Counted from the first letter of the stretch, positions 52,688 to 63,924 are shown. The stretch is 64,000 bases of DNA from Stemphylium vesicarium (GCA_004380135.1 QXCR01000022.1:124001-188000); one strand, 5' to 3'. Numbers and translations are program-made. The notes: a model not told the origin generated them from the sequence alone.

Positions 52688-53015
52688 ATTGGTTGCGCGG
52701 CGCGTCCCTTTTTTTTTCTTACGAAATAAATAAATCTAGAGACATGTAATGAAATGAATGATACCAAACAATACAAAGACACATTGGCTTGAACGTACTT
52801 GGCGTGTTTGCATTTGCTTGGACTTTGTTATCGGTCAGTGAAGGGGTATCAAATAACCACTAAAAACAGCGTGTAAACTCTACTAGTAGTCTATGCTGAT
52901 AAGAAGAAGCCCGTGTCGTTGCATCTAGCAGTCTCTTGCATCCCAGGAAGAATATAAACGCCAGTATATGTAAGGGCGGAACCCAGAAATGAAAAGGTGA
53001 AAAGAAAAAAGGCTT
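52688..53015. other. Convergent 3' region
   Basis: It separates the flavodoxin-like gene from the stop of the phosphodiesterase gene, which ends toward it. Apart from the poly(A) signal it is AT-rich untranslated sequence. Confidence 0.4.
52725..52734 (+). terminator. Poly(A) signal of the flavodoxin-like gene
   Basis: Overlapping AATAAATAAA lies just past the second stop (TAG at 52687), so the mRNA should contain the whole extension. Confidence 0.5.
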
Positions 53016-55339
53016 TTACGACCCATCTCCCTCCTTCCCTCCCTTGACATGATCATGAATAAACTCATCAACCCAATCCTTAACCCCATCCGCCTTGTGC
53101 GTCATCCACTCCCACCAACTCTCCCCTTTCTCCTCATCTTCCCCACCATCACCCTTATCTTTATCCTTGAGCTCATCCTTGCCCGCACCGTTAGACGAAG
53201 AAGGAGGCGTAGGTCGGCTGGATGGATCTTCTTCTAGCGTGGGCGCAGTATCCTTGAGTCCCGATGCGGAGGCTGCGATGCTGGAGAGGGAGTCGAGGGT
53301 TGAGGATATGGATGCGAGGTTCGAGTCTGCCGGTGGAGGGGAAGAGGACGGTAGGGAGGTAGATGTTGAAGTAGGGATGGAAGTGAGAGTATATGAGGAA
53401 ACGGGATCTTCTTCTTCCGCCTCAGCGGCTTCATCAGCGTCGTCATTGTGCAGACCGACCGGCTTGAGCGGGAGACGTAGAGTCCCGTTGTTGGGCGCGG
53501 GCTTCAGGTTGATGGAGTCGCAGATGATGTTGTAGATTTGTATGTTCTCTGCAGACGCAGCGTCAGCACGATATCCCCTGAATGATTCTTTTGCAAAGTA
53601 GAGATTTTCAAACTTACGAAACGGCTCCATCCGACTCCCCGGCTCATGCGGAAACGCAGGACCCCTCGCCACGAAAATCGCCCGCATCAACGGGTGTTCG
53701 TGGTCGTAGCCGTGGAGACCGCGGGGGTGATATACACCACCTTTCTTCTTCTCCTCTTCAATATCAAATTCGTCCTTCGTTACAATCGCCCAACCCGTCT
53801 TGGGCACGATCCACAGTGGAGCGATACGCTCATTCTTGCTGAAGTGGTAGCGTTCCGGCATGTTTTCGTCGCGGAGGTAGACGTCCAGGTTAGGGTTGTC
53901 GGCAGTGCGGTTCTTGAGCTGATTGTACAGGCGATGCAGGGAAGATGGGTCTTTGAGACGCAGACCGAAGAGCGGCCAGCCGTCGGTGTGGGAGAGTTCA
54001 GAGGGGTCGATTAAGTCTTCGAGTTGGACCAGGCGCGTTATGTCTGTTGTGGCCATGCCGTGGTCTGAGACTACGACTACGTTAACGATGTTGGTAAGGT
54101 TGCGCTCGTGGAGACCTTGGAGGAGGTAGCCTAGCATGGAATCGGCTTTGGTAATCGTCTGCCGTATCTGTGTGCTGTTTGGACCGTATCTATGACCGTC
54201 GGCGTCTACATCGGGGACGTATGCGGCGATGAGCTGGGGTCGAGGTGTCGTCGCGTTTGCGCCTGTGTCCTTGGAGCCAGGCAGGTCAAGTAGACCCATA
54301 ATCCTGTCTACCTTTTTCGTCAAAACTTCCGATCCATTGTACTTGTCAACGTACGCGATATCTTGTTCCTGGATGTCTGCTTCGGAGCCCGGCCACATGT
54401 GCACTGCCGACCGGACATTCTGCTTCTCAGCCGTCACCCATAGAGGCTCGCCGCCCCACCAATGCGGCTGTAGACTCCTCTGGGGGTCTGTGTAATAGAA
54501 TTCTTGTTTAAGTTTCGGGTCCCAGAATGTGTTGCCTACAACGCCATGCGCTTCAGGGTACATGCCTGTCGCGATCGTGTAGTGGTTCGGGAACGTAACG
54601 CTCGGAAAACTGGGCAACATGTATTTGGGCGATATGCCCTCTTGCACGAATTGGTTGAGCGTCGGCGTCAGATTGCGGTATAGGAAGTCAGCGCGGAAGC
54701 CATCGAGCGAAATCAGGATCGTTGTAGGCGCGAAAAGCGAGGTACCGTTCGAGACCATGGCTGCGGCGTCGATGACATCCTGCGGGGTAGAAAGGTTGTA
54801 TGCGGCGGCTAGGAGGACTACGAAAAGTACGATGATGGATATGTATATGCCTATGCGACGATATAGACTCTTCCTGTGTGCCTATACTACGATTAGTCGC
54901 ATTCGCGCATACAGGGGAGTTTACACACCTTCCTTTGCGATTCGCTCGCAAGCAACCGTTGTTCGTCGCTGTCTGAACTTCTCCTCGACCTGAAGCTGGT
55001 ACTGGAGGCCCCAATTCCCTCCTCCATCTCGTACATGAGAGCGCTCGACTCCTCATTGCCGCCCTTTCTGCGCACTTTCGTCTTATCCTTGGCCCACTTC
55101 CCGACCGTGACGCCTGAGCCTTTGCGCCCCAGTATGCCCTTCACTCCTTCGCTTTGTGTGAGAAGCCTTTCGCGTTCGTCTTCCGAGTCTAGGATATCGT
55201 GGTCGTTCTTGGATAGTTCGCCCGACGGCCTGCCATCGTAGCCTTCATCGTCGGAGGTATGGTCGTAGAGCGTACGTTCGTCGGTACCCGCGTCTGAGCC
55301 TGCGATTCTGTGCGATTCGTCTTGCGACCGTGTAGCCAT
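53016..55339 (-). CDS. ENPP-type nucleotide pyrophosphatase/phosphodiesterase, type II membrane protein
   Basis: Ectoenzyme family hydrolysing nucleotide pyrophosphate and phosphodiester bonds (yeast Npp1/Npp2 type). Exons 55339-54929, 54881-53618 and 53548-53016 join to 736 codons (735 aa). Introns are 47 and 69 nt; the second keeps the frame open but its removal creates the conserved PFQNIQIYNIICDSI. Residues 1-145 are hydrophilic and cytosolic, followed by a membrane anchor at about 147-165. The catalytic domain shows ISLDGFRADF (Asp 197), VTFPNHYTIATG (nucleophile Thr 233, Asn 236), VDADGHRYGP, VVVSDHGM and HGYDHEHPLMRAIF, so all metal-binding positions appear intact. Several Asn-x-Ser/Thr sites fit a luminal or external location. 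The last 150 residues are an acidic, Ser/Pro-rich extension without a recognised fold. Confidence 0.93.
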
Positions 55340-55686
55340 AGTCGCGTCTCAAAGGCAATGTTACATAGTTAGGGGAGAAGTCGAGGTTGCGCGGCGCGAC
55401 CGAGTTCGAGAATGCATTTGGTGGTCAGCGACCCCAGACGTGTCGCTTGGCATCCATGTTTCACCCGTCGGAGTTGTAATCATGGCTACGCAAGTGCAAT
55501 AAAAAATGTCCGTATTTCAGGGGTAATTAGGAAGGTGCATTAAATAATGTGGGGGACAACTATCAATGGTAGAGCGACTTTGATTACCTGCCCAACTTGA
55601 GTAGGTGCATGTGATAAGTTGTGAACGCTAGATCGGCTGCTCTCCGGCTATCCAATATCCTAGATCATCGCCATGATTTCCTAATA
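55340..55686. other. Intergenic spacer, promoter of the ENPP gene
   Basis: Both flanking genes are on the minus strand. No open frame or clear TATA box is seen. Confidence 0.4.
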
Positions 55687-57066
55687 TTATGGCATTACAA
55701 AGGCCGCATTTCCATCAGCATCAATCCATCTTGATCCACAGCCTGATGCTGCTCCTTTAGAATATAGACATAGAGCGAGCCACATATGCTCCACTACTTC
55801 CCCCCAACAGTACAGCTTGACTTTGCCCAGCGCGCGAGCTGTTCCACCTTCTCGGTACAGCGTCACGCCCCAACCCAGCTGTCCACTTGCTACTTGCTCG
55901 CACGTGTCGTTCCAGAACGTCTGCTGGAGCTGTGTAGTCCAATTCGAGCAATTAATAAGCCAATGTCCGCGATCGTCAGGCTTCGGTTCCTTCGATGTCT
56001 TAACTGGCTTGAAGCTTGTCGGATCCTTTGCTTTGATCGCTGCTAGGGCCGGAGTAATTTGACAAGGCAGAGTACCTGGTTGCTCCGTGGAAACTTTTGG
56101 CTTGGGCGGGTAGACCTCGATTTGTAGTTTGGCGAAATCAATAGGTTGAGTCAGTTGGACAGAGCCTGGAGTGGTGGTTGGACCGCCTTTGGTGATTTTG
56201 GGCCTTGGTGTTGATGCTTGTGGGGTATTCTCTGGCCGCACCTCCTGAGCTTTTGCCATGGCGCTGCTGACCCGGGTTGATGGCTTTGAGAAGCTAGTTT
56301 CCGGTTCTTCTGCCAAACTATTCGCTCCTTTCAAGCGCATACTTCGTCGACGTTCCGGGACGGCCTCGCTTTTGTAAGGTGTCGCTGTGACCAGCACTTC
56401 GGTTACGCCCTCATCTGTAGGCTCGTGTTGTTCAGCCACAGCCTGCATATCGTCTTGAGTCTTTTCTCCATCTGAGTTATCTTCAGATGTATCGTCAGAT
56501 ATCATCGAAAAGCTATCCTGCAGCTGGCTCTGAAGGTCGTGGACAGCTAGTTGCGTGTCCTCGATGAACCCCGTGTCAGCATCGTCCGGACTGCTGGGAA
56601 TCTGATTCGCTATTCGCCCCCCAGTAGCTGAGCTTGACCTGAGGATTCTCCGTCCCTCCCCATTACGATGGATGCGTTCTAGTTGAGCAAGCCGACTAGA
56701 TGATGGTGGCAAGTCCTCTTCCGCCGCATCGGAATATGATTGGGTAATGGCACCAGCGGTACTTTTTACATTCCCAGAAGATAGATGTGACGGAAAGCTA
56801 CCATAAGAGTCTTTGCTAGTTGATAAAAACGAAGTGTCTGCTGTGCCATAGAAGAAACTGCCTGTTTCTGCCGCTGGAGGATTGTCCAGCATGGACAAGG
56901 CAGGTTTGTTTGATGTATCTGTCCGTCGCACATCCTCCGGATTCGTTTGGAGTGGCTCGAATTCAAGATAGGCGTCGGCCAAAGACTGGTAAAGTTCGTC
57001 GCTTTGTCGAGTAGTCGGTGCAGAGATGTGGACCAAAAGTTCATCGGTCATAGTGAATTGCGGCAA
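55687..57066 (-). CDS. Unrecognised protein with Trp/Cys-rich C-terminal domain
   Basis: An uninterrupted frame of 459 codons; the start could also be five codons later (MTDELLVHISAP). I do not recognise the family. The N-terminal 60 residues look helical and structured (DELYQSLADAYLEF). A long disordered, acidic, Ser/Thr/Pro-rich middle follows, including a basic patch (PERRRSMRLKG). The last 110 residues are compact and rich in Trp, Cys and Gly, with GHWLINCSNWTTQLQQTFW, GQLGWGVTLYREG and VKLYCWGEVVEHMWLALCLYSKG. That pattern suggests a folded domain, and coding is further supported by the length of the frame. No signal peptide or membrane segment. A nuclear or chromatin role is possible from the composition but unproven. 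Confidence 0.65.
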   Translation of the reverse strand: MPQFTMTDELLVHISAPTTRQSDELYQSLADAYLEFEPLQTNPEDVRRTDTSNKPALSMLDNPPAAETGSFFYGTADTSFLSTSKDSYGSFPSHLSSGNVKSTAGAITQSYSDAAEEDLPPSSSRLAQLERIHRNGEGRRILRSSSATGGRIANQIPSSPDDADTGFIEDTQLAVHDLQSQLQDSFSMISDDTSEDNSDGEKTQDDMQAVAEQHEPTDEGVTEVLVTATPYKSEAVPERRRSMRLKGANSLAEEPETSFSKPSTRVSSAMAKAQEVRPENTPQASTPRPKITKGGPTTTPGSVQLTQPIDFAKLQIEVYPPKPKVSTEQPGTLPCQITPALAAIKAKDPTSFKPVKTSKEPKPDDRGHWLINCSNWTTQLQQTFWNDTCEQVASGQLGWGVTLYREGGTARALGKVKLYCWGEVVEHMWLALCLYSKGAASGCGSRWIDADGNAAFVMP

Positions 57067-57461
57067 GATATGGTTGATGCTGATGTATGGCCATGATAAG
57101 AAACTTTATTTGTCAATTCATGGGGGGATATGCGTGTCGAGCGATCCAATATGTAAAGGCCTAGATATGGAAGAGTGAAGGTAAGAGGTAAGCGGGTAAG
57201 CTGGCGTACCTTGGCAAGCGCGGTCTGTGCACGCCCCAGACGTATCATAGCAATCTGTGCTGCATCCCGTCACATCGCATATCGTGATATCGAGTGTTCA
57301 TTATTTCACATTGAATGCATATGTAGTCTCTCGTATTGAAAGGATGACGTCCGTCGAGCGTCGTCATTCAATGATGTCGTCTATCATGCACATAATCATA
57401 GACCCAACCCTACGGATATCGCTGAAAAGAAAGAAACACTGCCCGCTTGTTTGGCCAGATT
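57067..57461. other. Intergenic spacer, no gene seen
   Basis: It separates the start of the unrecognised gene from the stop of eIF3d, both on the minus strand. No protein-like frame. Confidence 0.4.
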
Positions 57462-59290
57462 TTACTCATCGTCATCTTCAGCCGGCGCTTGCATTTCCTC
57501 GACGTCCTCCTCCTCGAAGGTGTGGAGAGGCACGGAGTACAGGCGGAGAAGAGACTTGTTAGGGTCCTTGACGAGGACGTACTTGCCCTCGTCCATGCGG
57601 AGTACCATGTCGACGATAGTGCGGACAATAGCCCATCCGTTGTTGAGGTTGAGTGCCATCTGGGCGGCGAAGTCACGGGGCTTGTTTGTAAGCACACCGA
57701 GAATGACGTGGTCGTTGTTGTTCTTGGGGTTGGTACGGGAGACGAAACTGCATGATTGTTAGGGATAATTTGGAAGCAAGATTGGCAATACGTACCCGAG
57801 CTTCATGGTGTCGGCCTTGGCCAGGATACTCTGTACAGTCCATCGAGCAAGCTTGCAGGAGTTGTTCTTCATCTCAGTAGCGAGAACAGCACCCCTCTGG
57901 CTGGCCAACTTGGTCCTCCAGTCCAGAGCGCCACCAGCTCCTTGGGCCTTGTTGTCGAACTCGTTGAGCGCCTTGATGGTCAGGTACTGGTCCTCGCCGT
58001 TGATGTTATTCTTGACAACGGCGTCGAGCTCGGTACGGACAACCAAGTGCAATGGCTCCTCGTCCTTGTCGAGAGACAGATCGAAACGGCGGTACCTGTA
58101 TGCCTTGGACGCCGGTGGGTCGGTCTCGACCTCCTCGTTGTAGAAGGGATGCTCGTGGGGCATGTTGACCTTGTTGGTCTCGGATTCGGAAACGACCTGG
58201 AGAGGGAAGACGTTGTTGATGTGGGTGGCCTCGAGCATCAGAGCACCTGGGCTGTTGATGGAGTCCTTGTTGCCCTCAGAAATCTCGAGCGGCGCATCTG
58301 CAGCGTTCTCGTTGACAGTAACCATGTCCAGACTTGATCCATCGCGCTTGTCAATGAAGACCTTGTTGTTCTTCTTGGTGAAAACCAAGTCCCAGGAGTA
58401 GACCGACTTGGTGGCGCACATGAGCATGGAAAGGACGTTGTCGGTAGCGAAAACCGTCGCCTCGTCCTTGTCTGCGAGCTCCTGTAGAACGGGATCGCTG
58501 GAAGTGGTGACATTGTATGCAGCGCGGTCAAGGACGTTGAGTCTGCGCTCCGAGGTCTTAGCACCGGGCTGCTTGTCGTAGCTGCGGTCGTAGTAGTAGA
58601 GGAAGCCGTATTTGTCAATGTCCTCGCCCTCGTGGGTGTCCAGGTTGAGCTTGCTAAGGCGAGAGAAGTCAATCTCCTCCTTGACCTCCCACTCAGGCTT
58701 GACCTGAACGGAGGCATCGCGGTTGCGCTGGGGCTTGTCATCCCTCCAGCCGAAGCGACGTCCTCCCCTGCCGCCGCGGCCACCACGGTTGTCGTACTGG
58801 TTTCCACCACGGCCACCGACGCGCTGGAAGGTACCCCGTCCTCCCCGTTGCGCCTGTCCACCCCGCGCTCCGCCTCGTCCGCGGAAAACGGTGCCGCCAC
58901 CGCGTCCGAATCCTCGTCCTCGGGCCGATGTGCGGGTGTTGTCGACAACGGAGAAGGTTGCCTCCTCCTCAGCGGCCTGGATAGCGAATGGGTTGGTCTG
59001 CTGGTTTGCGCCGTATACCTGCTGGTCTGTCAAGTGCTGTTAGCCCATGTTTTTCTCTGCCTCTGCCAAAACTCCAACATACCCCTGTAGTTGCGGTTGC
59101 CGTACTGCTGGCGTCCTCCTCGCTCGCGGTCCTTGCCCTCAGTCCAGTCGGCCATACGACCCAACTTGTCCGCCTTGGAGTAGGGCGCGAACGGCACGCC
59201 GTCGAGCATCGTCTCGTTGGAGACTGGCGGTCCCCATCCCGCGGTATCAGGGAGTGCGGACACGAGGTCCAATAGCGATGCTGGAGCCAT
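57462..59290 (-). CDS. Eukaryotic translation initiation factor 3 subunit D
   Basis: eIF3d, a subunit of the eIF3 complex on the 40S ribosome; the family contains a cap-binding fold. Exons 59290-59083, 59026-57796 and 57747-57462 join to 575 codons (574 aa), a normal length. Introns are 56 and 48 nt. The N-terminus (SALPDTAGWGPP...FAPYSKADKLGRMADW) is the conserved motif that binds the rest of eIF3. An RGG-rich tract follows at about residues 95-160. The body includes EIDFSRLSKLNLD, YGFLYYYDRSYDK, LSMLMCATKSVYSWDLVF and RTELDAVVKN. The last exon carries SRTNPKNNNDHVILGV and ends in a short acidic tail. Start and splice sites were fixed by frame continuity across the conserved blocks. Confidence 0.95.
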
Positions 59291-59810
59291 GTTGTTTGGT
59301 AGTGCTTCTAGTGTTCTCCGACTTGGTGTTCCGCCGCACACGAAATTGCGACAAGTGGGCTGCCAAGATTACGCCGCTAAGGAAAAGCGAAAGCCCGTAC
59401 CCCGCGCTAGCACCTTCACCCCGACCTTGCCCATACGATGAGGTACGGGACGCGTAGTCGCTATCGAACTGTAGTTTGTAGATCATTGTTGAACTCAACT
59501 TAATCCTGATCAGATATAAATTCATGAGATGATCATGGCCACTAGGACAGTGCGAGACTTGGGTTAGGTGTGGCGCTGAGGAACTCGCGAAGAACATGAC
59601 ATTCACTTTCACTACTTGCGCTCGAATAAATGCGCTCTCACCTACGTTATAGTGATAGCTTCTGCTTGTACCCTCACTTATTTTGTCCTGGAAATTCTCA
59701 CGCTCATTTTACTCTTGCTTCATACGATCACACTGAAGACTACCGAATTTCTAACTACCCGTCGAAGAAACCTCGAAAGTACCTAGGTACAATCCTTCCA
59801 AGACGCCACC
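59291..59810. promoter_or_regulatory. Divergent promoter of eIF3d and a small F-box-like gene
   Basis: 520 bp between divergent starts. No clear TATA box. A minus-strand open frame (59247-59612) is upstream leader of eIF3d in another frame and has no domain. Confidence 0.4.
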
Positions 59811-60471
59811 ATGCTGTCCAAGGATTTCCACAGTCAGCTCACCAAGCAGGAAGCCGACATCCTGTAAGTACCATATGACAGATATGCTGAACCCCACGCA
59901 AGCAATTAGTCCACTAATAGAGTCTAGCACGGTTGCAAACAAGCAAAACTCACCTTTACTCCGTCTCCCGGGCGAGATTCGCACTCTAATCTACAACTTT
60001 GTACTGGGCGGTGGAACGATTTTCCCTTGTGCCACCGACTACAAGCCCGGCCTACACGTCGTTGTACGAGGTGGCCTATTCCGCCCCAAGAAGCAAGACT
60101 TTGCAAACGTCGTCTCCTTGATATGGGCATACCGGCAGACATACAGCGAAGCTAAGCTTCTCCCATTCAAGCTGAATACCTTCCTACTTGGCAGGCTCCC
60201 TAGTGGTCTCCCGTGCTTGAGCGATGCGCAGCGCAGCGCAATCGAGACTATCAGGTTCACCGGCTTAGGAAGTATGATATTTATTGCGACTGTCGGAGTG
60301 CGGTTCTTCAAGTCGGGCTTAGACTTGGGTTCGCTGACGGGCTTAGAAATTGTACTTGGATGGGGAGAACTTCTTCTGCGATCGGAAACAGCTTGGAGAA
60401 ATTTGCAAGGGTACATGCGAAAGCAGGATGTTGGGATGCGCTTTAAGCGCCGGATGCCGGATACGGCTTAG
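59811..60471 (+). CDS. Small F-box-like fungal protein
   Basis: Exons 59811-59863 and 59928-60471 join to 199 codons (198 aa). The start lies in a strong context (GCCACCATG). The intron (64 nt) has donor GTAAGT and uses the TCTAG acceptor at 59927; the nearer TAG at 59920 would shift the frame into a stop. LLRLPGEIRTLIYNFVLGG is an F-box-like segment, and VSLIWAYRQTYSEAKLLPFKLNTFLLG matches the hallmark of the same fungal family as the gene at 28141-28830. The remainder is a short alpha/beta region. A frame from a later ATG at 59875 is open too, but it would bypass the good donor site. Function is not known. Confidence 0.65.
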
Positions 60472-60612
60472 ACTGGACTTGAGCTGGACTCGGCGCTCTA
60501 TCGACTCCATGCTGGTATTGAAACAGTGCATATTCCCGCTGTGAGAGCTGGCTAGAAGAGCCAAGTCAGATGTCAGAATCAAGTAGAGATCAAACCAACT
60601 ACTGCCTGTATA
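60472..60612. other. Convergent 3' spacer of 141 bp
   Basis: Very short spacer between stop codons of convergent genes; the two mRNAs probably overlap at their 3' ends. Confidence 0.35.
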
Positions 60613-61977
60613 CTACTCCCCTGTTTTCAGTGTCTCGTAAACTATACCTTCAACCCCCGCCACAAAATCCGTCCACGTCTTCTCGTTCCACGGATAATAG
60701 TTCCCCCAAACAGCTACCACAACTCCACTCGCCCCGTCAATCCAGGTTTCGCAGTTTGTCGCACCATACCAATACACACTGCCCGCACGTCTCCCTTTCC
60801 CGCCACTTCCAAGCACTCTATCCGCGCCCTGAACTCCACACCCAAGACCATAGCTACCCTCCGGATCGAGATGTGGAGAAGACAAATCGACAGGAAGGAG
60901 AATAGGAAGAGCGCCCGAGACAGGCAGACTGCGAGAGTCATTCCTCAGATGCTCAGGAAGCTGAGGTCTCGCAATCTTTCTAACAGACTCCGCAGATAAG
61001 ACGCGATTTCCGCTCACTGGATCCACACCTGCGTTCTGAGGCAGCAGGATGGAAACGAGATGCGCGTAATCCCCCGCACTAGCCACCAGTCCCGTACCCA
61101 AGCATCCAGTATGATACCCCCCCTGCGGAAACGCATCACCTCTTCTCGCGATTTCCGGTTCCGCAGCGTCCAGCGTAATGAACTTATCCCCACTCCTCAT
61201 CTTCCTTGGCCAAAACTTGCCAGTGTTACCAGGCAGTGCCGTGACGGCGCCCCCAAAGGCTGGTTCAAAGCCGATTTCCTTCAGACCCAGGGGATCGAAG
61301 ATATTTTCTTGGAGATAGGCATGCAGGGACTTCTTACTGATACGCTCGATGAGCACAGCAATCCAGTCAAGCCCCTGACCATAATTTGTATACGTCCCTG
61401 GTTGCCATAGCAGTGGACTTGCGAGGAGGACGCCGTAGGGATTGGTGGCTTCGTTTGTCTTTGCCCATACGTCTTCACCTAGGTCTTCACCTAGGTCTTG
61501 GATGTATTCTAGCAACAGTTTGTTGAAGTACGTGTGTCCGCCTCCGTAGGTGTGGTTTAGCAACATGCGCGCTGTGATTTCGCCATTCCTTTCTTCCAAG
61601 CGCCAGCGCTTTTTCCCCGTATTTGGCTCGGTGCTGTAGCCAGTCAACACCTTTTTGCCGGCGAGCTCGGGGAGAAACGTGGCTATGGTGGTGGGGTCGT
61701 CAAGAGTGGCGAGACCGCGCTCAACGAGCTGCATGTACGCTATTGCGCCAATGATTTTGGTGAGGGATTGGATTATGGCGATTGAAGACGAGGTGGGCGG
61801 TGTATCGGAACTGGAGCCACGGGAGAAGAGGACGTTGTTCTTTGCGTCGACTATGTGGACTAGGGCCGCTGGCAATACAGGGGTGCTTGTTGGCGGCTTT
61901 GTAGCGTTGTCAATGAACCTGCTTAGTGCTGCGGTCGCATCCGGTGCGATCGTTGCAAGTTGCATGGCTGTTAGCAA
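60613..61977 (-). CDS. Serine beta-lactamase-fold hydrolase (class C/esterase type)
   Basis: Member of the beta-lactamase/transpeptidase-like family, 454 aa, no intron; the start may be five codons later (MQLATIAPD). SLTK at residues 71-74 supplies the Ser-x-x-Lys pair, and YTN at 196-198 the Tyr-x-Asn element. The region GGYHTGCLGTGLVASAGDYAHL is the typical second subdomain, and a WYGATN segment near residue 405 stands where the third motif (His/Lys-x-Gly) is expected. No signal peptide is evident, so it is probably cytosolic. Fungal members are usually esterases or amide hydrolases of unknown substrate, some in secondary-metabolite clusters, but no cluster is present here. A perfect 12-bp duplication at 61471-61494 produces LGEDLGED and looks recent. 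Confidence 0.87.
   Translation of the reverse strand: MLTAMQLATIAPDATAALSRFIDNATKPPTSTPVLPAALVHIVDAKNNVLFSRGSSSDTPPTSSSIAIIQSLTKIIGAIAYMQLVERGLATLDDPTTIATFLPELAGKKVLTGYSTEPNTGKKRWRLEERNGEITARMLLNHTYGGGHTYFNKLLLEYIQDLGEDLGEDVWAKTNEATNPYGVLLASPLLWQPGTYTNYGQGLDWIAVLIERISKKSLHAYLQENIFDPLGLKEIGFEPAFGGAVTALPGNTGKFWPRKMRSGDKFITLDAAEPEIARRGDAFPQGGYHTGCLGTGLVASAGDYAHLVSILLPQNAGVDPVSGNRVLSAESVRKIARPQLPEHLRNDSRSLPVSGALPILLPVDLSSPHLDPEGSYGLGCGVQGADRVLGSGGKGRRAGSVYWYGATNCETWIDGASGVVVAVWGNYYPWNEKTWTDFVAGVEGIVYETLKTGE
61471..61494. repeat. Perfect tandem duplication of 12 bp inside the beta-lactamase-fold gene
   Basis: GTCTTCACCTAG occurs twice in direct succession. On the minus strand it duplicates four codons (Leu-Gly-Glu-Asp) and preserves the frame. 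Confidence 0.9.
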
Positions 61978-62451
61978 ATGCGAGTACGAGTGCAGAAAGT
62001 GAGAGAGTTGACCTGGTGTTCTTGCGTGGGCAGTACATCACTTTTTGAATAGCATATAAGCTGCAGATGCATTCCGCTGACATGCTGATGATGCATCAGC
62101 CGATACGAAAGCTTTGGCAACGCCCACATCTTACTTTAGGAAAGAAGAAACATCCTTTGACCGCGCGACCTCGTGCATGTAGCACATCCGTCCCTCGATT
62201 AAATCATGCATGAAGCCGCGGGTGGAGCAGTTGCATACTCTGGCCAGTGCAGAAAGAGCGAAGGGGCATTAGTAAGCGCACGAGGCAGTCAGCAGTTGCA
62301 AATGTGTCGTCACTGGCATGAATACATTGATCGCCTGCTGACATGGTAGACAAATGACAGGGCTGGAAAGCGAAAGCGGAGACTATGAGAAACGCCGCAC
62401 ATACCGCATACCGTTGAACTCCGTGATGCCTTACTTCTTCACCTTTCCTTT
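61978..62451. other. Intergenic spacer, no gene seen
   Basis: It lies between the hydrolase start and the glycosyltransferase stop, both on the minus strand. A small frame at 62204-62479 has no motif. Confidence 0.4.
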
Positions 62452-63380
62452 TCAGTAGAAGTCCTCCGATTTTCCCCAAGTAATCTCATGTTCGTACTTA
62501 CTCATAAGCTGCCCAGTCGGATCATCGCCCTTGACATGCGCCCATGCTCCCGCGAAGTGTATGATGAATTTGCCAGGCTCCCATTTGCCATCATCATTCT
62601 CGTAGCACTTTATCTCTTCCGGGAAGGCGTTCAGCTTCGACTGAGGTGCGACAGTAAACCTATCCGAGTATGGCTTATCCTTCATAAGCTCGACCATGGC
62701 GTCCTGTTCGCTGTAGTGATTGCTCTCGGAGGTACTGTGGAGCTCGAGCGCGCGGCGTATGAAATCGAGAGACCGTTCGTGGGCGCGGACCGCGAAGGAT
62801 CCTAGGTTCAGACCATTGCAATCGTGTGTGAAGATGTAGTCGATTTCATCCGCGTTTTTGGCGCTCTGTAGCTCCTCGTCGATGATGCCGTGGACTGCGA
62901 TGTCGGTGTTGGTGATGAGGGTGTCGAAGTCTACCCACCATATCCAGTCGTACTTTCCAGTCTTGACCAATCGCTCTATCATGTTGAACTTCCAAAAGAC
63001 AGGGTTGCCAGTTGCGCTGTGCTGTTCGTAGTCGGTGATGAAGTCGTAGCCATGGCGGCGTGAATAGTCTGGTCAAAGCCCGCGTCAGATCACTCCTTAG
63101 AGTTCGCTACATCCCTCTACTTACGGTCTTTGTTCTTGAGGGAGAGGTGGAGATACGATCTCTGTTCCGTGACGAATGTTATGACGGCTAACCGCGGTGG
63201 CTTCTGCTCTTCCTCGTGAGGCTTTTGCTCGGGTTCCACGGGAGCGGGCGCGGGAGGAGGCGGAGGCGGCGGTTGCTCATCGTGGCTCGTTCCTTGACTG
63301 AGCTGCCATCCGAGGAATACGAGGAAGGCCAGTAACAACACGAACGAGGGCGGAACCCCCCTGGCTGACCGGATAAGCAT
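62452..63380 (-). CDS. GT34 family alpha-glycosyltransferase (GMA12/MNN10 type), Golgi type II protein
   Basis: Exons 63380-63125 and 63068-62452 join to 291 codons (290 aa); the intron is 56 nt with donor GTAAGT and acceptor ACCAG. A short cytosolic N-terminus is followed by a membrane anchor at about residues 11-28 (PPSFVLLLAFLVFLGWQ). A proline-rich stem comes next with a run of seven Pro. The catalytic domain has RHGYDFITDY, KYDWIWWVDFDTLITN with the DxD at 132-134, CNGLNLGSFAVRAH, SEQDAMVEL and a C-terminal FIIHFAGAWAHVKG. These are the signatures of yeast Mnn10/Mnn11 and fission yeast Gma12, Golgi enzymes that extend N-glycan mannan or add galactose. Donor sugar cannot be decided from sequence. 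Confidence 0.92.
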
Positions 63381-63924
63381 ATTCGCGACAGGTTTGAAGA
63401 CCCAGCTTCAGCGATGTAGCAGACGAAGGTTGATATTTTGTCATTCAAGGAGCCAAACCGAACATTGCTATTGCAGCTGGTGGTACTCGGGATGGGAGCC
63501 AAGCATGCGGAGGAGGCGGGATGGGGCGCGAAAAGGGAGACATGGTCGAGAACACCTTCCGGAGCTCAGCTGCGGGTACAGCCGCGCAGCCCTGCATGGA
63601 TCCCAGGTTGGACGAGAGACGCGAATTTCCACGCAATAGATGAAATCGTCCGTGGTTGAAGAGGCCGAGAAGTTGGATGCATCGAAACGTTCAAGACGAG
63701 ATGCACATCATGTGGGCCTGCCGCCCGCCCGTTCCCAAGAAAAGGAAAACAGATGGTCGCCTAAGATCCACCGGATGTCGGGTCAGGGTTTGCGCTCGGG
63801 CCATGTTCCCTCCTTAGCTCCACCTCCCGCCCCCAATAACGACTATCGCGTAAACACCTTCATCACACCTTACTACTTCTGCATATTAACGCTGACACTA
63901 TATCACTACTGCTTACATCATATC
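63381..63924. promoter_or_regulatory. Divergent promoter region at the window end
   Basis: It separates the glycosyltransferase start from a plus-strand ATG at 63925. Frames at 63394-63659 have no motif. The last 100 bp are CT- and CA-rich like fungal leaders. Confidence 0.35.

Noticed and set aside
59875..60471. Start of the small F-box-like gene at 59875
   Set aside because: It would ignore an excellent GTAAGT donor and a Kozak-like ATG at 59811 that splice cleanly into the same frame.
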